Origin: Rhodocyclaceae bacterium
Lineage (GTDB): Bacteria > Pseudomonadota > Gammaproteobacteria > Burkholderiales > Rhodocyclaceae
Direction of reading: 5' to 3'
Length of the DNA stretch: 64,000 bases
Assembly: GCA_008933825.1 (NCBI GenBank)
Contig: WBUF01000001.1
Span: 62,001-126,000, forward strand
Part shown: positions 43,349 through 52,910 of the stretch, one piece after another
Layout: every line of letters starts with the position of its first letter
Numbering within the stretch: position 1 is the stretch's first letter
The notes under the pieces: generated by a model
What the model saw: only the letters and a program-made list of their open reading frames with translations
Told to the model about the DNA's origin: nothing
Databases searched by the model: none
Position numbers and translations under genes: made by a program

Positions 43349-44073
43349 AATTCCTGCAACTCCATGAAAACGCGGCGCGAGCTCAAACGCTGGCCGCCGA
43401 GGTAATGATGTATCAGCATGCGCATCAGCTGCTTGCACTGCGCAAGCGTTTCAGCCTCGCTATAATCGTCCCGTGCGATGGCCAGCAAGGTGCGACCGGA
43501 AAATGATTCGGCTTTGCCCGCGTCGGCGCCGAGGAGCACCGGTCCGCGTTCGAGGACGTAAGCGTAGCGCTTTTGCGGGTCCAACGGCCGGCCGCTTTCC
43601 GCTTCGCAGTCCAGCGTCAGGCCGTAGCCGAGTTCTTTCAGCAACGTCTTCTCGAAACGCCGCAGCAAGGCCTGGCTCGGCTCGCCGAACGCCAGGGCAT
43701 GCACTGCCTCGGCATAGGCCAGGAACAGCGCCGGATGGGCATCCTCGCGCGGCAGAAGCTTCAGCAGCAGCTCGTTCATGTAGTATCCGAGCAGCAGCGC
43801 CTGCGCCTGCAGCAGCGGCTGGCCGCCCACCCATTCGATCTTGGCCAGGGTGTGCATCTCGCCCTGGCCGAACCAGCCCAGATCGAGGGGCTGAAAAGCC
43901 ATCAGCAACCCGCGCATCGCCGAACGCGCCCGACGGGCTCCGCGCGCCACCAGCGCAATCCGGCCGTAATCGCGGCTGAAGGCCTCGACGATCAGGCTGG
44001 TTTCCTTGAAGGGATGGGTGTGCAGGACATACGCCGTCTGCCCATCCACCCTTCCCTTTGCTGCACCGCTCAT
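43345..44073 (-). CDS. recO: DNA repair protein RecO
   Basis: The 242-aa protein has the N-terminal OB-fold start ([35 protein letters not shown]) and the alpha-helical C-terminal domain. RecO loads RecA with RecR on SSB-coated DNA. The stop overlaps pdxJ and the start overlaps the era stop (ATGA), a continuous translational chain rnc-era-recO-pdxJ-acpS-nagZ. Confidence 0.94.
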   Translation of the reverse strand: MSGAAKGRVDGQTAYVLHTHPFKETSLIVEAFSRDYGRIALVARGARRARSAMRGLLMAFQPLDLGWFGQGEMHTLAKIEWVGGQPLLQAQALLLGYYMNELLLKLLPREDAHPALFLAYAEAVHALAFGEPSQALLRRFEKTLLKELGYGLTLDCEAESGRPLDPQKRYAYVLERGPVLLGADAGKAESFSGRTLLAIARDDYSEAETLAQCKQLMRMLIHHYLGGQRLSSRRVFMELQEL

Positions 44074-44963
44074 TCGTAACCCAGGCTCTTCAGGGCCCGC
44101 TCGTCGTCGGTCCAGCCGCCCTTGACCTTGACCCAGACTTCCAGAAACACCTTGCCGTCGAACAGCTTCTCCATATCGCGCCGCGCGTCGCTGGCGATGG
44201 CCTTCAGCTGCTCGCCGCCCCTGCCGATGACGATGGCCTTGTGCGCCGGCTTGTCGACGATGATGGCGGCATGGATCCGGCGCAGCGCACCCTCCTGCTC
44301 GAAGCGCTCGATCTCGACGGTCATGCCGTAGGGCAGTTCCTCGCCCAGGCGGCGGAACAGCTTCTCGCGCAGGAATTCGGCCGCCAAAAAGCGCTCGCTG
44401 CGGTCGGTCAGGTCGTCCTCGCCGAAGAGTGGCGGCGATTCGGGCAGGTAACGGGCCGCCGCATCGAGCAACTCACCGCATCCGGTGCCGCTGGCAGCGC
44501 ACACCGGCACGATCTCGGCGAAGGAATAAAGCCCGGCCACTTTCGCGATGAAAGGCAGCAGGCGCTGCTTGTCGGCGAGGCGGTCGATCTTGTTGATCAC
44601 CAGCAGCACCGTCTTGCCCTGCGGGATCATCGCCAGGATGCGCTTGTCGTCCTCGTTGAAACGCCCCGCCTCGATCATCAGCAGGACGACGTCTACACCG
44701 ACGAGTGCCTGGGCTACGCCGCGGTTCATAAGCCGGTTCAGTGCATTCTTATGCCTGAGCTGGAAACCGGGCGTGTCGACGAACACGAATTGCTGCCCGG
44801 GCCGTGTAAGCACGCCGGTGATGCGATGGCGCGTCGTCTGCGCCTTGCGCGAGACGATGCTGATCTTCCGGCCGATCAGTCGGTTGAGCAAGGTCGACTT
44901 GCCCACATTCGGGCGGCCGGCGATGGCAAGGTGCCCGCAGCGGTGTTCCTCCGGAGCGCTCAT
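44070..44963 (-). CDS. era: GTPase Era
   Basis: The 297-aa protein has G1 [14 protein letters not shown]3 DTPGFQ, G4 NKIDR and a C-terminal KH domain ([24 protein letters not shown]). It assists 16S rRNA maturation and small-subunit assembly. The ATG at 44963 overlaps the rnc stop; the upstream in-frame extension lies within rnc. Confidence 0.97.
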   Translation of the reverse strand: MSAPEEHRCGHLAIAGRPNVGKSTLLNRLIGRKISIVSRKAQTTRHRITGVLTRPGQQFVFVDTPGFQLRHKNALNRLMNRGVAQALVGVDVVLLMIEAGRFNEDDKRILAMIPQGKTVLLVINKIDRLADKQRLLPFIAKVAGLYSFAEIVPVCAASGTGCGELLDAAARYLPESPPLFGEDDLTDRSERFLAAEFLREKLFRRLGEELPYGMTVEIERFEQEGALRRIHAAIIVDKPAHKAIVIGRGGEQLKAIASDARRDMEKLFDGKVFLEVWVKVKGGWTDDERALKSLGYE

Positions 44964-45631
44964 TTTGCGCTTGTCAGTTCGAAGGCGCGTCGGGCCGCCT
45001 CCTGTTCCGCTGCGCGACGGCTGTGACCTCGCCCGGTGGCGGCGATGCCGAGTTCGGGGATCAGGCACTCCACCTCGAATTCCTGGGCGTGGGCTTCGCC
45101 GCGTGTTGCGCGCAGAAGATACTGTGGCAAGGCCAGCCGGCGTCCCTGCAGGTATTCTTGCAGGCTGGTCTTGGCATCCTTGCCAGAGCGGAGCGGATCG
45201 AGGCTGGCCAGAAACGGCTCATAGAGACGAAGTATCGTTTGCCTGGCGCGCTCAAAGCCGCCATCGACAAAGACGGCGCCGAACAGGGCTTCCAGGGCAT
45301 CGGCAAGAATAGACGGCCGGCGAAAACCGCCGCTTTTCAACTCTCCTTCTCCCAGCCGAAGATGATCTCCCAGGCCGAACTGCTGGGCGATCTGTGCCAG
45401 CGTTTCCTGCCGTACCAGATTGGCCCGCAGCCGCGACAGGTCGCCTTCGCGGACATCGGAAAACTGCTCGTAGAGCGCTTGGGCGATGACGCAGTTGAGG
45501 ACGCTGTCGCCAAGGAACTCCAGGCGCTCGTTGTGCGAGGCACCGTGGCTGCGATGAGTCAGCGCCCGATCCAGAAGACTCCGGTTGTCGAAGACGTGTC
45601 CGATGGCACGTTCAATCGATGTCAGGGCCAT
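44960..45631 (-). CDS. rnc: Ribonuclease III
   Basis: The 223-aa enzyme has the signature [13 protein letters not shown] with catalytic acidic residues, [12 protein letters not shown], and a C-terminal double-stranded RNA-binding domain ([17 protein letters not shown]...[18 protein letters not shown]). It processes rRNA and structured mRNAs. It precedes era with a 4-nt overlap. Confidence 0.96.
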   Translation of the reverse strand: MALTSIERAIGHVFDNRSLLDRALTHRSHGASHNERLEFLGDSVLNCVIAQALYEQFSDVREGDLSRLRANLVRQETLAQIAQQFGLGDHLRLGEGELKSGGFRRPSILADALEALFGAVFVDGGFERARQTILRLYEPFLASLDPLRSGKDAKTSLQEYLQGRRLALPQYLLRATRGEAHAQEFEVECLIPELGIAATGRGHSRRAAEQEAARRAFELTSAK

Positions 45632-45642
45632 TCACCCGCGGC

Positions 45643-46011
45643 TTACTCGGTCGGGCGCCTGCTGCCGGTGCTGCTGCCTGCATAATCGATGCAGATGCTG
45701 ACGTTGCCGGCAATGTGAACCTTTTTTGCGTACTCGAAGGAAATCACCAACTGATTGCCTTCCTTGGTGACGTCAAGATCTGCGCCGGTGATGCTGGAAG
45801 TGTCATCCACGATGGCCTGGTTGTCATAAGCCCTGCGGACCTCGGCAACGGTCGTGGCGCCGCTGTTCGCGATGGTTTTGATGTGCTTCAGGATCGCGTA
45901 GTACTCGATCACCGAAGGGACCACCTTCATGCCAACGACGGCCACGCCAATCACAACCGCACTGGCCAGGATCAAGCCGATCAGACTCAAGCCCTTCTGC
46001 TGTCTTTTCAT
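45643..46011 (-). CDS. DUF4845 domain-containing membrane protein
   Basis: The 122-aa protein starts MKRQQKGLSLIGLILASAVVIGVAVVGMKVVPSVIEYY, a type IV pilin-like N-terminal helix, followed by the DUF4845 region. It lies between lepB and rnc, its conserved location in Betaproteobacteria. The function is unknown; the ATG at 46011 is chosen because it places the membrane helix at the N-terminus. Confidence 0.88.
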   Translation of the reverse strand: MKRQQKGLSLIGLILASAVVIGVAVVGMKVVPSVIEYYAILKHIKTIANSGATTVAEVRRAYDNQAIVDDTSSITGADLDVTKEGNQLVISFEYAKKVHIAGNVSICIDYAGSSTGSRRPTE

Positions 46012-46022
46012 CCTGCGCTCCT

Positions 46023-46811
46023 TCACTGGAAGCTTCCGATACGCTTCAGATCGCCGAAGTTGAACCAGATCAGGAATGCCTTGCCAACGATATTCCGATC
46101 CGGCACGAACCCCCATACCCGGCTGTCGCTGCTGGCATCCCGGTTGTCGCCCATGACAAAATAATGGCCGGCCGGAACCTCGCAGGTGACCCCGGAGGTA
46201 TTGTAGAGGCATTTGTCGCGACCGGGAAACTGCATCACCTGGCCGACGAAGGCCGGCGCATCCTTGTCCAGGATGATCCTGTGCTCGGTGGTGCCGAACT
46301 TTTCCAGATACTGATCGGAATAATACAGGCGGTCCGGATGAAGATAATCGGGCTGCCTGGCGGTGATCACCTCGTTCCCGTTTATGTACAGCCGTTTGTT
46401 CCGCCAGGCCACCTTGTCGCCGGGCAGGCCAACTACCCGCTTGATGTAGTCCAGCGAGGGATCTTCCGGCCAGCGGAAGACCATGACGTCACCGCGCTGC
46501 GGCGCGCTAATGTCGATCACCTTCTTGTTGATGACCGGCAGGCGGATGCCGTACGTGAATTTGTTCACCAGGATGAAGTCCCCGACCAGCAGGGTCGGTA
46601 TCATCGAACCTGAGGGGATCTTGAACGGCTCCACCAGGAAGGAGCGGAGCAGGAATACAGCAAGGATGACGGGGAAGAAACTGGCGCCGTATTCCACCCA
46701 CCATGGCTCCTTTGCATCCGGGCGGCGGCGCTTCTTCATCAACAGGACATCGAACAGCCATATGGCGCCGGTGGCCACCGTGAGCAGGAACAGAATCAGG
46801 GCGAAGTTCAC
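46023..46811 (-). CDS. lepB: Signal peptidase I
   Basis: The 262-aa enzyme has two N-terminal membrane helices, catalytic Ser in IPSGSMIPTL, catalytic Lys in YIKRVVGLPGD, and the GDNRDASSDSR box. It starts with GTG. It removes signal peptides in the periplasm. It lies 9 nt downstream of lepA and upstream of the DUF4845 gene. Confidence 0.96.
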   Translation of the reverse strand: MNFALILFLLTVATGAIWLFDVLLMKKRRRPDAKEPWWVEYGASFFPVILAVFLLRSFLVEPFKIPSGSMIPTLLVGDFILVNKFTYGIRLPVINKKVIDISAPQRGDVMVFRWPEDPSLDYIKRVVGLPGDKVAWRNKRLYINGNEVITARQPDYLHPDRLYYSDQYLEKFGTTEHRIILDKDAPAFVGQVMQFPGRDKCLYNTSGVTCEVPAGHYFVMGDNRDASSDSRVWGFVPDRNIVGKAFLIWFNFGDLKRIGSFQ

Positions 46812-46820
46812 TATGGTTCC

Positions 46821-48614
46821 CTATTTGGAATCGACGCGCAGCACGGCTAGGAAGGCCTCTTGCGGAATCTCCACGCTGCCGACCTGCTTCATGCGCTTCT
46901 TGCCCGCCTTTTGCTTCTCCAGCAGCTTGCGCTTGCGTGTGATGTCGCCGCCATAGCACTTGGCCAACACGTTCTTGCGCAGTGCCTTGATGTTTTCGCG
47001 GGCGATGATGGTCGAGCCGATGGCGGCCTGGATCGCCACGTCGTACATTTGGCGCGGGATCAGTTCCCGCATCTTGGCGGCAAGCTCGCGGCCGCGATAC
47101 TGCGCATTGGCCCGGTGCGCAATGACGGAGAGCGCGTCGACGCGGTCGCCATTGATGAGTATGTCGAGTTTCGCCACGTCGGCCGGACGGTATTCCTTGA
47201 ACTCGTAGTCGAGCGAGGCATAGCCGCGCGAGACCGACTTCAGCTTGTCGAAGAAGTCCATCACCACCTCGGCCATCGGCATGTCGTAGGTGAGCATGAC
47301 CTGGCGGCCGTGGTAATGCATGTTTACCTGGGCACCGCGCTTCTGCTCGCACAGCGTGATGACCGCGCCGACGTAATCCTGCGGCACGAATACCGTCGTG
47401 GTGATGACCGGCTCGCGGATTTCCTCGATCTTCGACGGGTCCGGCAGCTTGGAAGGGTTTTCGACCGCGACAACCGTGCCGTCGCGCAGGAGCACCTCGT
47501 ACACCACGGTCGGCGCCGTCGTGATGAGGTCCATGTCGTATTCGCGCTCCAGTCGTTCCTGCACGATCTCCATATGCAACAGTCCGAGAAACCCGCAGCG
47601 GAAGCCGAATCCAAGCGCCTGGGACACTTCCGGCTCGTACTGCAGCGAAGCATCGTTCAGCCTGAGCTTTTCAAGCGCCTCGCGCAGGGCGTCGTACTGG
47701 TTTGCCTCGACCGGATAGAGGCCGGCGAACACTTGCGGCTTGATCTCCTTGAAGCCGGGCAACGGATTCGCTGCACGACGCTCCACCAGCGTCATCGTGT
47801 CGCCGACCTTGGCGGCCTTCAGCTCCTTGATGCCTGCAATGACGAAGCCCACCTCCCCCGCTGAAAGCGCGCCACGCTGCTGGGACTTCGGCGTGAACAC
47901 GCCAACCTGCTCGCACAGGTGCTGCGCATCGGTCGACATCAGCAGGATCCTGTCTTTCGGACGCAGCACGCCGTCCACTACCCGCACCAGCATCACCACC
48001 CCGACATAATTGTCGAACCAGGAATCGATGACGAGCGCCTTCAGGGGCGCGGCAGGATCGCCCTTCGGCGCAGGGACCCGGGCGATGATGGCCTCAATGA
48101 TGTCCTCGACGCCCTGGCCAGTCTTGGCGCTGGCCAGCACCGCATCGGTGGCATCGATGCCGATGACATCCTCGACTTCCTCGCGCGCACGATCCGGGTC
48201 GGCGGCAGGCAGGTCGATCTTGTTGAGCACGGGCACGACCTCGACGCCCAGCTCGATGGCCGTGTAGCAATTGGCCACCGTCTGCGCCTCCACCCCCTGA
48301 GAGGCATCGACCACCAGCAGCGCGCCCTCGCAGGCCGACAGCGAGCGGGAGACTTCGTAGGAAAAGTCGACGTGTCCGGGAGTGTCGATCAGGTTGAGAT
48401 TGTAGATGCTGCCGTCGCGCGCCCTGTATTGAAGGGCGGCGGTCTGCGCCTTGATGGTGATGCCCCGCTCCCGCTCGATGTCCATCGAATCGAGGACCTG
48501 CGCTTCCATCTCGCGCTCGGACAGCCCGCCGCACAGCTGGATGATCCGGTCGGCCAGGGTCGACTTGCCGTGGTCGATGTGGGCGATGATAGAAAAGTTG
48601 CGGATGTGGTCCAT
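46821..48614 (-). CDS. lepA: Elongation factor 4 (LepA)
   Basis: The 597-aa GTPase has [34 protein letters not shown], and the LepA-specific C-terminal domain with [25 protein letters not shown]. It acts on ribosomes under ionic or other stress. A 9-bp perfect hairpin occupies the position where a Shine-Dalgarno would be expected (48622-48645). Confidence 0.97.
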   Translation of the reverse strand: MDHIRNFSIIAHIDHGKSTLADRIIQLCGGLSEREMEAQVLDSMDIERERGITIKAQTAALQYRARDGSIYNLNLIDTPGHVDFSYEVSRSLSACEGALLVVDASQGVEAQTVANCYTAIELGVEVVPVLNKIDLPAADPDRAREEVEDVIGIDATDAVLASAKTGQGVEDIIEAIIARVPAPKGDPAAPLKALVIDSWFDNYVGVVMLVRVVDGVLRPKDRILLMSTDAQHLCEQVGVFTPKSQQRGALSAGEVGFVIAGIKELKAAKVGDTMTLVERRAANPLPGFKEIKPQVFAGLYPVEANQYDALREALEKLRLNDASLQYEPEVSQALGFGFRCGFLGLLHMEIVQERLEREYDMDLITTAPTVVYEVLLRDGTVVAVENPSKLPDPSKIEEIREPVITTTVFVPQDYVGAVITLCEQKRGAQVNMHYHGRQVMLTYDMPMAEVVMDFFDKLKSVSRGYASLDYEFKEYRPADVAKLDILINGDRVDALSVIAHRANAQYRGRELAAKMRELIPRQMYDVAIQAAIGSTIIARENIKALRKNVLAKCYGGDITRKRKLLEKQKAGKKRMKQVGSVEIPQEAFLAVLRVDSK

Positions 48615-48621
48615 CTAGACG

Positions 48622-48645
48622 AAAGGGTGCGCCAGGGCACCCTTT
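48622..48645 (-). promoter_or_regulatory. Stem-loop in the lepA ribosome-binding region
   Basis: AAAGGGTGC and GCACCCTTT form a perfect 9-bp stem with a 6-nt loop, ending 7 nt before the lepA ATG. No Shine-Dalgarno lies between hairpin and start. It may instead terminate degP transcripts, but no U-run follows directly. A -10-like TAGAAT lies upstream near 48669. Confidence 0.5.
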
Positions 48646-48760
48646 CCGAGTCACGCGAAAACGCGAAATTCTACCGGAATTTCAGAAAACAGGCACGAGG
48701 GGCCGCTGTTTCGGGCGGATTATTGCGCCGTCCGGCGCCGCGGGCGGTGCGCCGTTTCCG

Positions 48761-50185
48761 CTATTTGTCGGCCAACCCCTTGATCGTGATATAGGTCTGC
48801 TGCTCGCCGCGTCTGACGAGCAGGGTGAGGATCGCCGACTTGTCGAACTGGGAAAGCAGCCTGTTGAACTGATCGACGCTCCTGGCCTCTGTGCCGGCGC
48901 CCTTGTGCACGACGGACAGAACGACATCACCGGGGCGCAGTTCGGCGCGGATGCCGTTGGCATTGGCGCGTACCTCCTCGACCAGCACGCCATGGGAAAC
49001 CTTCAGGTCGCGCTTCTGCTCCGCGGAGAGATCGCTCAGGACGAGGCCAAGGCGGTTGGCCGCCATTTCTGGGGGCTTGCCCCGCTTCTGGCTGCGCTGC
49101 GTCGTCTTTTCCTCGGGCATTTCGCCGACAGTAGCCGTCAGGTCCCGGGCAGAGCCCTTGCGCCAGACCTGCATGGGCACCTTGCTGCCCGGCTTGGTCG
49201 CGCCGACGATCCTCGGCAGGTCGCTCGACGCATTCACCGCCTTGCCGTCGAACTTCAGAATGATGTCGCCGGATTCGAGGCCGGCCTTCTCGGCCGGACC
49301 GCCCTTCTCGACGGAATTCACCAGGGCGCCGGACGGCTTGGCAAGGCCGAAGGAATCGGCCAGTTCCTTGGTGACTTCCTGGATCACCACCCCGATGCGA
49401 CCGCGGCTGACGCGCCCCCCTGTGCGCAACTGTCCCTGTACCTCCATCGCCACGTCGATGGGGATTGCAAAAGCCACGCCCATGTAGCCGCCGGTGCGGC
49501 TATAAATCTGCGAGTTGATGCCGACCACCTCGCCTTTCATGTTGAACAGCGGGCCGCCCGAGTTGCCGGGGTTGATCGCCACGTCGGTCTGAATGAAGGG
49601 GACGTAGTTTTCCTGCGGCAGGGAACGACCTTTGGCGCTGACGATGCCGGCAGTCACCGAATTCTCGAAGCCGAAGGGCGAGCCGATGGCGACGACCCAT
49701 TCGCCGACGCGCAGCCGGGCAGGATCGCCCATTTTCACGCTGGGCAGCCCGCTCGCCTCGATCTTGATCAGGGCCACATCGGTGCGCTTGTCTGAGCCGA
49801 TCACCTTCGCCTTGAATTCCCGTTTGTCGGTGAGCTTCACGGTGATTTCATCGGCCGACTCGACGACATGGGCATTGGTCAGGATGTAGCCGTCCTGGCT
49901 GATGATGAAGCCCGAGCCGAGCGACTTGCTATGGAAGTCATGCGGAATGCCGGGCTGGCGCGGGATGAATCGCTTGAAGAATTCGAACATCGGATCGTCT
50001 TCGTCGAGTTCCGGCATTTGCGGGAACATGCGGTTGGCGCGCACGGTCTGCGTCGTGCTGATGTTGATGACGGCCGGACCATGTCGTTCCGCAAGGTCGG
50101 TGAAGTCCGGCAGCTCCCTGGATTGCGCCGCGGCATTCAGAGCGAAGAGGGAAAACAGGACGGCAAGCAAAAATCTGGTGATCAT
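48761..50185 (-). CDS. mucD: Do/DegP-family periplasmic serine protease (MucD type)
   Basis: The 474-aa protein has a signal peptide (MITRFLLAVLFSLFALNAAA), a trypsin-like domain with His in LTNAHVV, Asp in DVALIKI and Ser in GNSGGPLF, and two PDZ domains. It degrades or refolds damaged envelope proteins and damps sigma-E signalling. The ATG at 50185 overlaps the rseC stop (ATGA). It ends the rpoE-rseA-rseB-rseC-mucD operon. Confidence 0.93.
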   Translation of the reverse strand: MITRFLLAVLFSLFALNAAAQSRELPDFTDLAERHGPAVINISTTQTVRANRMFPQMPELDEDDPMFEFFKRFIPRQPGIPHDFHSKSLGSGFIISQDGYILTNAHVVESADEITVKLTDKREFKAKVIGSDKRTDVALIKIEASGLPSVKMGDPARLRVGEWVVAIGSPFGFENSVTAGIVSAKGRSLPQENYVPFIQTDVAINPGNSGGPLFNMKGEVVGINSQIYSRTGGYMGVAFAIPIDVAMEVQGQLRTGGRVSRGRIGVVIQEVTKELADSFGLAKPSGALVNSVEKGGPAEKAGLESGDIILKFDGKAVNASSDLPRIVGATKPGSKVPMQVWRKGSARDLTATVGEMPEEKTTQRSQKRGKPPEMAANRLGLVLSDLSAEQKRDLKVSHGVLVEEVRANANGIRAELRPGDVVLSVVHKGAGTEARSVDQFNRLLSQFDKSAILTLLVRRGEQQTYITIKGLADK

Positions 50186-50643
50186 CGACAGGCTTCCTTG
50201 GAAAAACAAATGGTTTGATTGTGGCGGACGAGCACGGGTTCTGGCAGCGCATCCATCAGGCTTCGCCGAAAAGTCAGCCCCGCCAGGACGCCGATGACCA
50301 GCCCGGTCAGCGCGCCCAGCGCCGCCCAGGCATCGCTGTCGCCCCTCAGCGCGGTTCCGGTTGCCGCCCCGAACAGCAGGAACAACGCAGGCAGGAGATA
50401 TGTCAGCATGGCGACGCGCAGTGGCACTCCGTCAGCAACACGCACGAGAACGCGGTCCCCCGGCTTGGCGCCAATGCGGTTGGAAATGCGAAACCGCCTT
50501 GGCTGGCTGCCGAACAGCTGACCGAGGATGCCGCTCTGGCAACCGCCCGTTTCATGACACCGGCCGCAGCCACCGCCGACATCCAGCTGAACATAGGCAT
50601 ATTCGCCTTCGATTCCGGCAACGATGGCTTCCTGCTCCATCAT
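50182..50643 (-). CDS. rseC: SoxR-reducing/RseC-type membrane protein
   Basis: The 153-aa protein has an N-terminal cysteine cluster (GGGCGRCHETGGC), two membrane helices (about 78-98 and 105-125) and a short C-terminal tail, as in RseC/MucC. It links to sigma-E regulation or SoxR reduction in enterobacteria; its role here is inferred from the operon. Confidence 0.88.
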   Translation of the reverse strand: MMEQEAIVAGIEGEYAYVQLDVGGGCGRCHETGGCQSGILGQLFGSQPRRFRISNRIGAKPGDRVLVRVADGVPLRVAMLTYLLPALFLLFGAATGTALRGDSDAWAALGALTGLVIGVLAGLTFRRSLMDALPEPVLVRHNQTICFSKEACR

Positions 50644-51608
50644 TTTTTCCTCGGCTCGATGCCGTCGCCGAGGCGCTTCAGGCTGGCCATGGGCACCTCC
50701 CCCAGCACCGTCAGCCGGTGTTTGCCGGCGACGCGCTCATAAACATTGATGGCGCCGACCGAGTAGGTTGATTGCGCTGCCTTCCGATCGCCCAGAGGCT
50801 CTATGAATACCGATATCGAGGCCAGCCCGTCGGTGAACACGAAGTGGGTCGTCTCCCCGATCCCGCCGGAAACATTCCCCCGCCTCATGCCGGCGCTTTT
50901 CCTGAAGCCGGGCAGCTGGGCTTTGAACAGCCAGTCCCCTCCGACGGAGAGGCGCTGTGCGGCGCGGGCATTGTGGATACGCCAGGCCCTGCCTTCCGTG
51001 TCGAAGCGGGATCTCAGGCTGCCCGGGTCTATGACACCGTTGATCTGCAGCTGGCTGAAGGCGAACTGCTCGATGGTCTCGTTACCTTCGCTGACCATGC
51101 GCGCCTTCAGGATCAGACCGGTATTGAGGTCCGCCCATATCTGATGGCCGTAGCGCAGGGCGTCCTTCGGTTCGAGGATGATGAGCTGGCTGTCGAAGCC
51201 GGCCACCCGGGCGGTCTCTCCCTTGCGCAGCCGGTAATGCTCATCCAGGTTGCTGACCGATGCCGGCAGGAGTGCGGGAAAAGCCTTGTGCTCACCGCGC
51301 CGCTCGATGATGACGACCTTCTCGTCTGGCAGGAAACACCTGACTTCCTCGTTGCGCCGCACTACCTCGCGCGGGCTGCCGTCAAGCACCTCCAGTCGTT
51401 CCTGCTCGCCAGAGGCATCGACAATATGGGTAATCCGCGAGGTTTCCGAACTGCCGCCGCTCTGATAGGTAAACGTTCCGGTGTAATTCAGTCCTTGGGC
51501 GGCCGCAGCCATTTTTTGCAGCCATGCCAGGGCATCTCCGTGCTGGTCGCCATGGGCCGGGGCAGCGAGCGCGCCGGCAAGGCCGATCAGCATCAGGCCG
51601 CGCATCAT
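50640..51608 (-). CDS. rseB: Sigma-E regulatory protein RseB/MucB
   Basis: The 322-aa periplasmic protein has a signal peptide (MMRGLMLIGLAGALAAPAHG) and the MucB/RseB lipoprotein-sensor domains (ALAWLQKMAAAAQGLNYTGTFTYQSGG; HYRLRKGETARVAGFDSQLIILEPKDALRYGHQIW). It protects RseA from cleavage and senses envelope stress. Its ATG overlaps the rseA stop. Confidence 0.93.
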   Translation of the reverse strand: MMRGLMLIGLAGALAAPAHGDQHGDALAWLQKMAAAAQGLNYTGTFTYQSGGSSETSRITHIVDASGEQERLEVLDGSPREVVRRNEEVRCFLPDEKVVIIERRGEHKAFPALLPASVSNLDEHYRLRKGETARVAGFDSQLIILEPKDALRYGHQIWADLNTGLILKARMVSEGNETIEQFAFSQLQINGVIDPGSLRSRFDTEGRAWRIHNARAAQRLSVGGDWLFKAQLPGFRKSAGMRRGNVSGGIGETTHFVFTDGLASISVFIEPLGDRKAAQSTYSVGAINVYERVAGKHRLTVLGEVPMASLKRLGDGIEPRKK

Positions 51609-52117
51609 GGCCGGCCGACCCGACGAATCTCCGACACGGAGCGCACATACGGCGCCACGCCCTGTATGCGGCCACTCGGCGAATGCGCCTGATGGGCGAC
51701 GAGATACTCCTTCAGCGCGCCGGAAGGCGGCGTCTGCGGCGCCGATACCGCAAGGCCTTCTGCCGGTTGCGCCTTGACGGCAATCTCGATCGGCGCCGGG
51801 GCATTCAGGGACAAAGCTACCCACCCCGCGACAGCCACGCCCGCGATGGCTGCTGCCATCGGCAGGGCCAGGCGCAGGGAACTGCGCTTGGGCTGTGCGG
51901 AGGGCGCGAACAGAACGGGTTCCTCGGCTAGTCTTTCCATCACCCGGCCGGCAAGGTCCGGCGAGTGGGCCGGGGAGTCGCGCAGTGTGTCGCCGATCAA
52001 GTGGTAAACGCTCCAGGCATTCTGCAACTCCGTGTCGCGACGTAGTGCATCAATCGCCCGGTTCGCCTGGTCCGGAGCCAGCTCGTCGTCCAGCAGAGCG
52101 GAAATGTCAGATTTCAT
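51605..52117 (-). CDS. rseA: Anti-sigma-E factor RseA
   Basis: The 170-aa protein has the N-terminal anti-sigma domain (SDISALLDDELAPDQANRAIDALRRDTELQNAWSVYHLIGDTLRD), one membrane helix (LALPMAAAIAGVAVAGWVALSL) and a periplasmic tail ending GVAPYVRSVSEIRRVGRP. It holds sigma-E at the membrane until degraded by envelope proteases. It lies 2 nt after rpoE. Confidence 0.92.
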   Translation of the reverse strand: MKSDISALLDDELAPDQANRAIDALRRDTELQNAWSVYHLIGDTLRDSPAHSPDLAGRVMERLAEEPVLFAPSAQPKRSSLRLALPMAAAIAGVAVAGWVALSLNAPAPIEIAVKAQPAEGLAVSAPQTPPSGALKEYLVAHQAHSPSGRIQGVAPYVRSVSEIRRVGRP

Positions 52118-52119
52118 AC

Positions 52120-52719
52120 TCACCACCTCTTGTCCGGCGCCGTATCGAGCAAAGGTCGCAGCTTTTCGGCAACCGCCTCGCGTGCCCTGAAGATGCGCGA
52201 GCGCACTGTTCCTATCGGGCAGTCCATCATTTTTGCGATGTCCTCATAACTCATGCCCTCTATCTCCCGCAGGGTGATGGCCGTGCGCAGGTCCTCCGGC
52301 AGGGCTTCCATGGCCGCATTCACCGTTTCGCCGATCTCTTTCGAGAAGAGCATGCGCTCGGGCGTATTGATATCGCGCAACAGGTCGCCTTCTTCGAAAC
52401 CCTCGGCATCCTCCGAGTTGAACTCGGTACTGGTGGGTGTCCGCCGGCCCTGCGACACCAGGTAGTTCTTCGCGGTATTGATGCCGATCCGGTACAGCCA
52501 CGTATAGAAGGCGCTGTCGCCGCGAAAATTGCCCAAGGCGCGATAAGCCTTGATGAACGTTTCCTGCGCCACGTCCTCAACCTCGGCCGGATCACGAATC
52601 AGCCGCGAGAGCAGACGCGCCAGCTTGCGTTGATACTTCGACACCAACAACCCGAACGCCTGCTGGTCGCCGTGCTGCGCGCGGACAACCAACTGCTGGT
52701 CAACTTCTCGTTCTCCCAT
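52120..52719 (-). CDS. rpoE: RNA polymerase sigma factor RpoE (AlgU)
   Basis: The 199-aa ECF sigma factor has regions 2 (DPAEVEDVAQETFIKAYRALGNFRGDSAFYTWLYRI) and 4 (LPEDLRTAITLREIEGMSYEDIAKMMDCPIGTVRSRIFRAR). It controls the envelope stress response with the downstream rseABC-mucD genes. A sigma-E-type promoter lies upstream, so it is probably autoregulated. Confidence 0.96.
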   Translation of the reverse strand: MGEREVDQQLVVRAQHGDQQAFGLLVSKYQRKLARLLSRLIRDPAEVEDVAQETFIKAYRALGNFRGDSAFYTWLYRIGINTAKNYLVSQGRRTPTSTEFNSEDAEGFEEGDLLRDINTPERMLFSKEIGETVNAAMEALPEDLRTAITLREIEGMSYEDIAKMMDCPIGTVRSRIFRAREAVAEKLRPLLDTAPDKRW

Positions 52720-52822
52720 TCGAGCGGCGAAATGATGGAAATGGTCCCGACCCGAAGGATCGAGCCGAATGCCGCAAGTATAGCCATTGCCGGCGCGCCC
52801 AGCACAGCGCTGTCGTCAGCAA

Positions 52823-52849
52823 GGAGACATCGCCTCATCAAAAAAGTTC
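52823..52849 (-). promoter_or_regulatory. Sigma-E-type promoter of rpoE
   Basis: GAACTT (52844-52849) and TCTCC (52823-52827) on the minus strand are separated by exactly 16 nt, matching the sigma-E consensus GAACTT-N16-TCTGA apart from the last bases. It lies about 105 nt upstream of the rpoE ATG and supports positive autoregulation. Confidence 0.65.
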
Positions 52850-52910
52850 AGTGACCGGCCCGCAGCGCCGAATGGTATAGTTGCTGGCCTTCAATCAGCC
52901 AGTCAGCACC

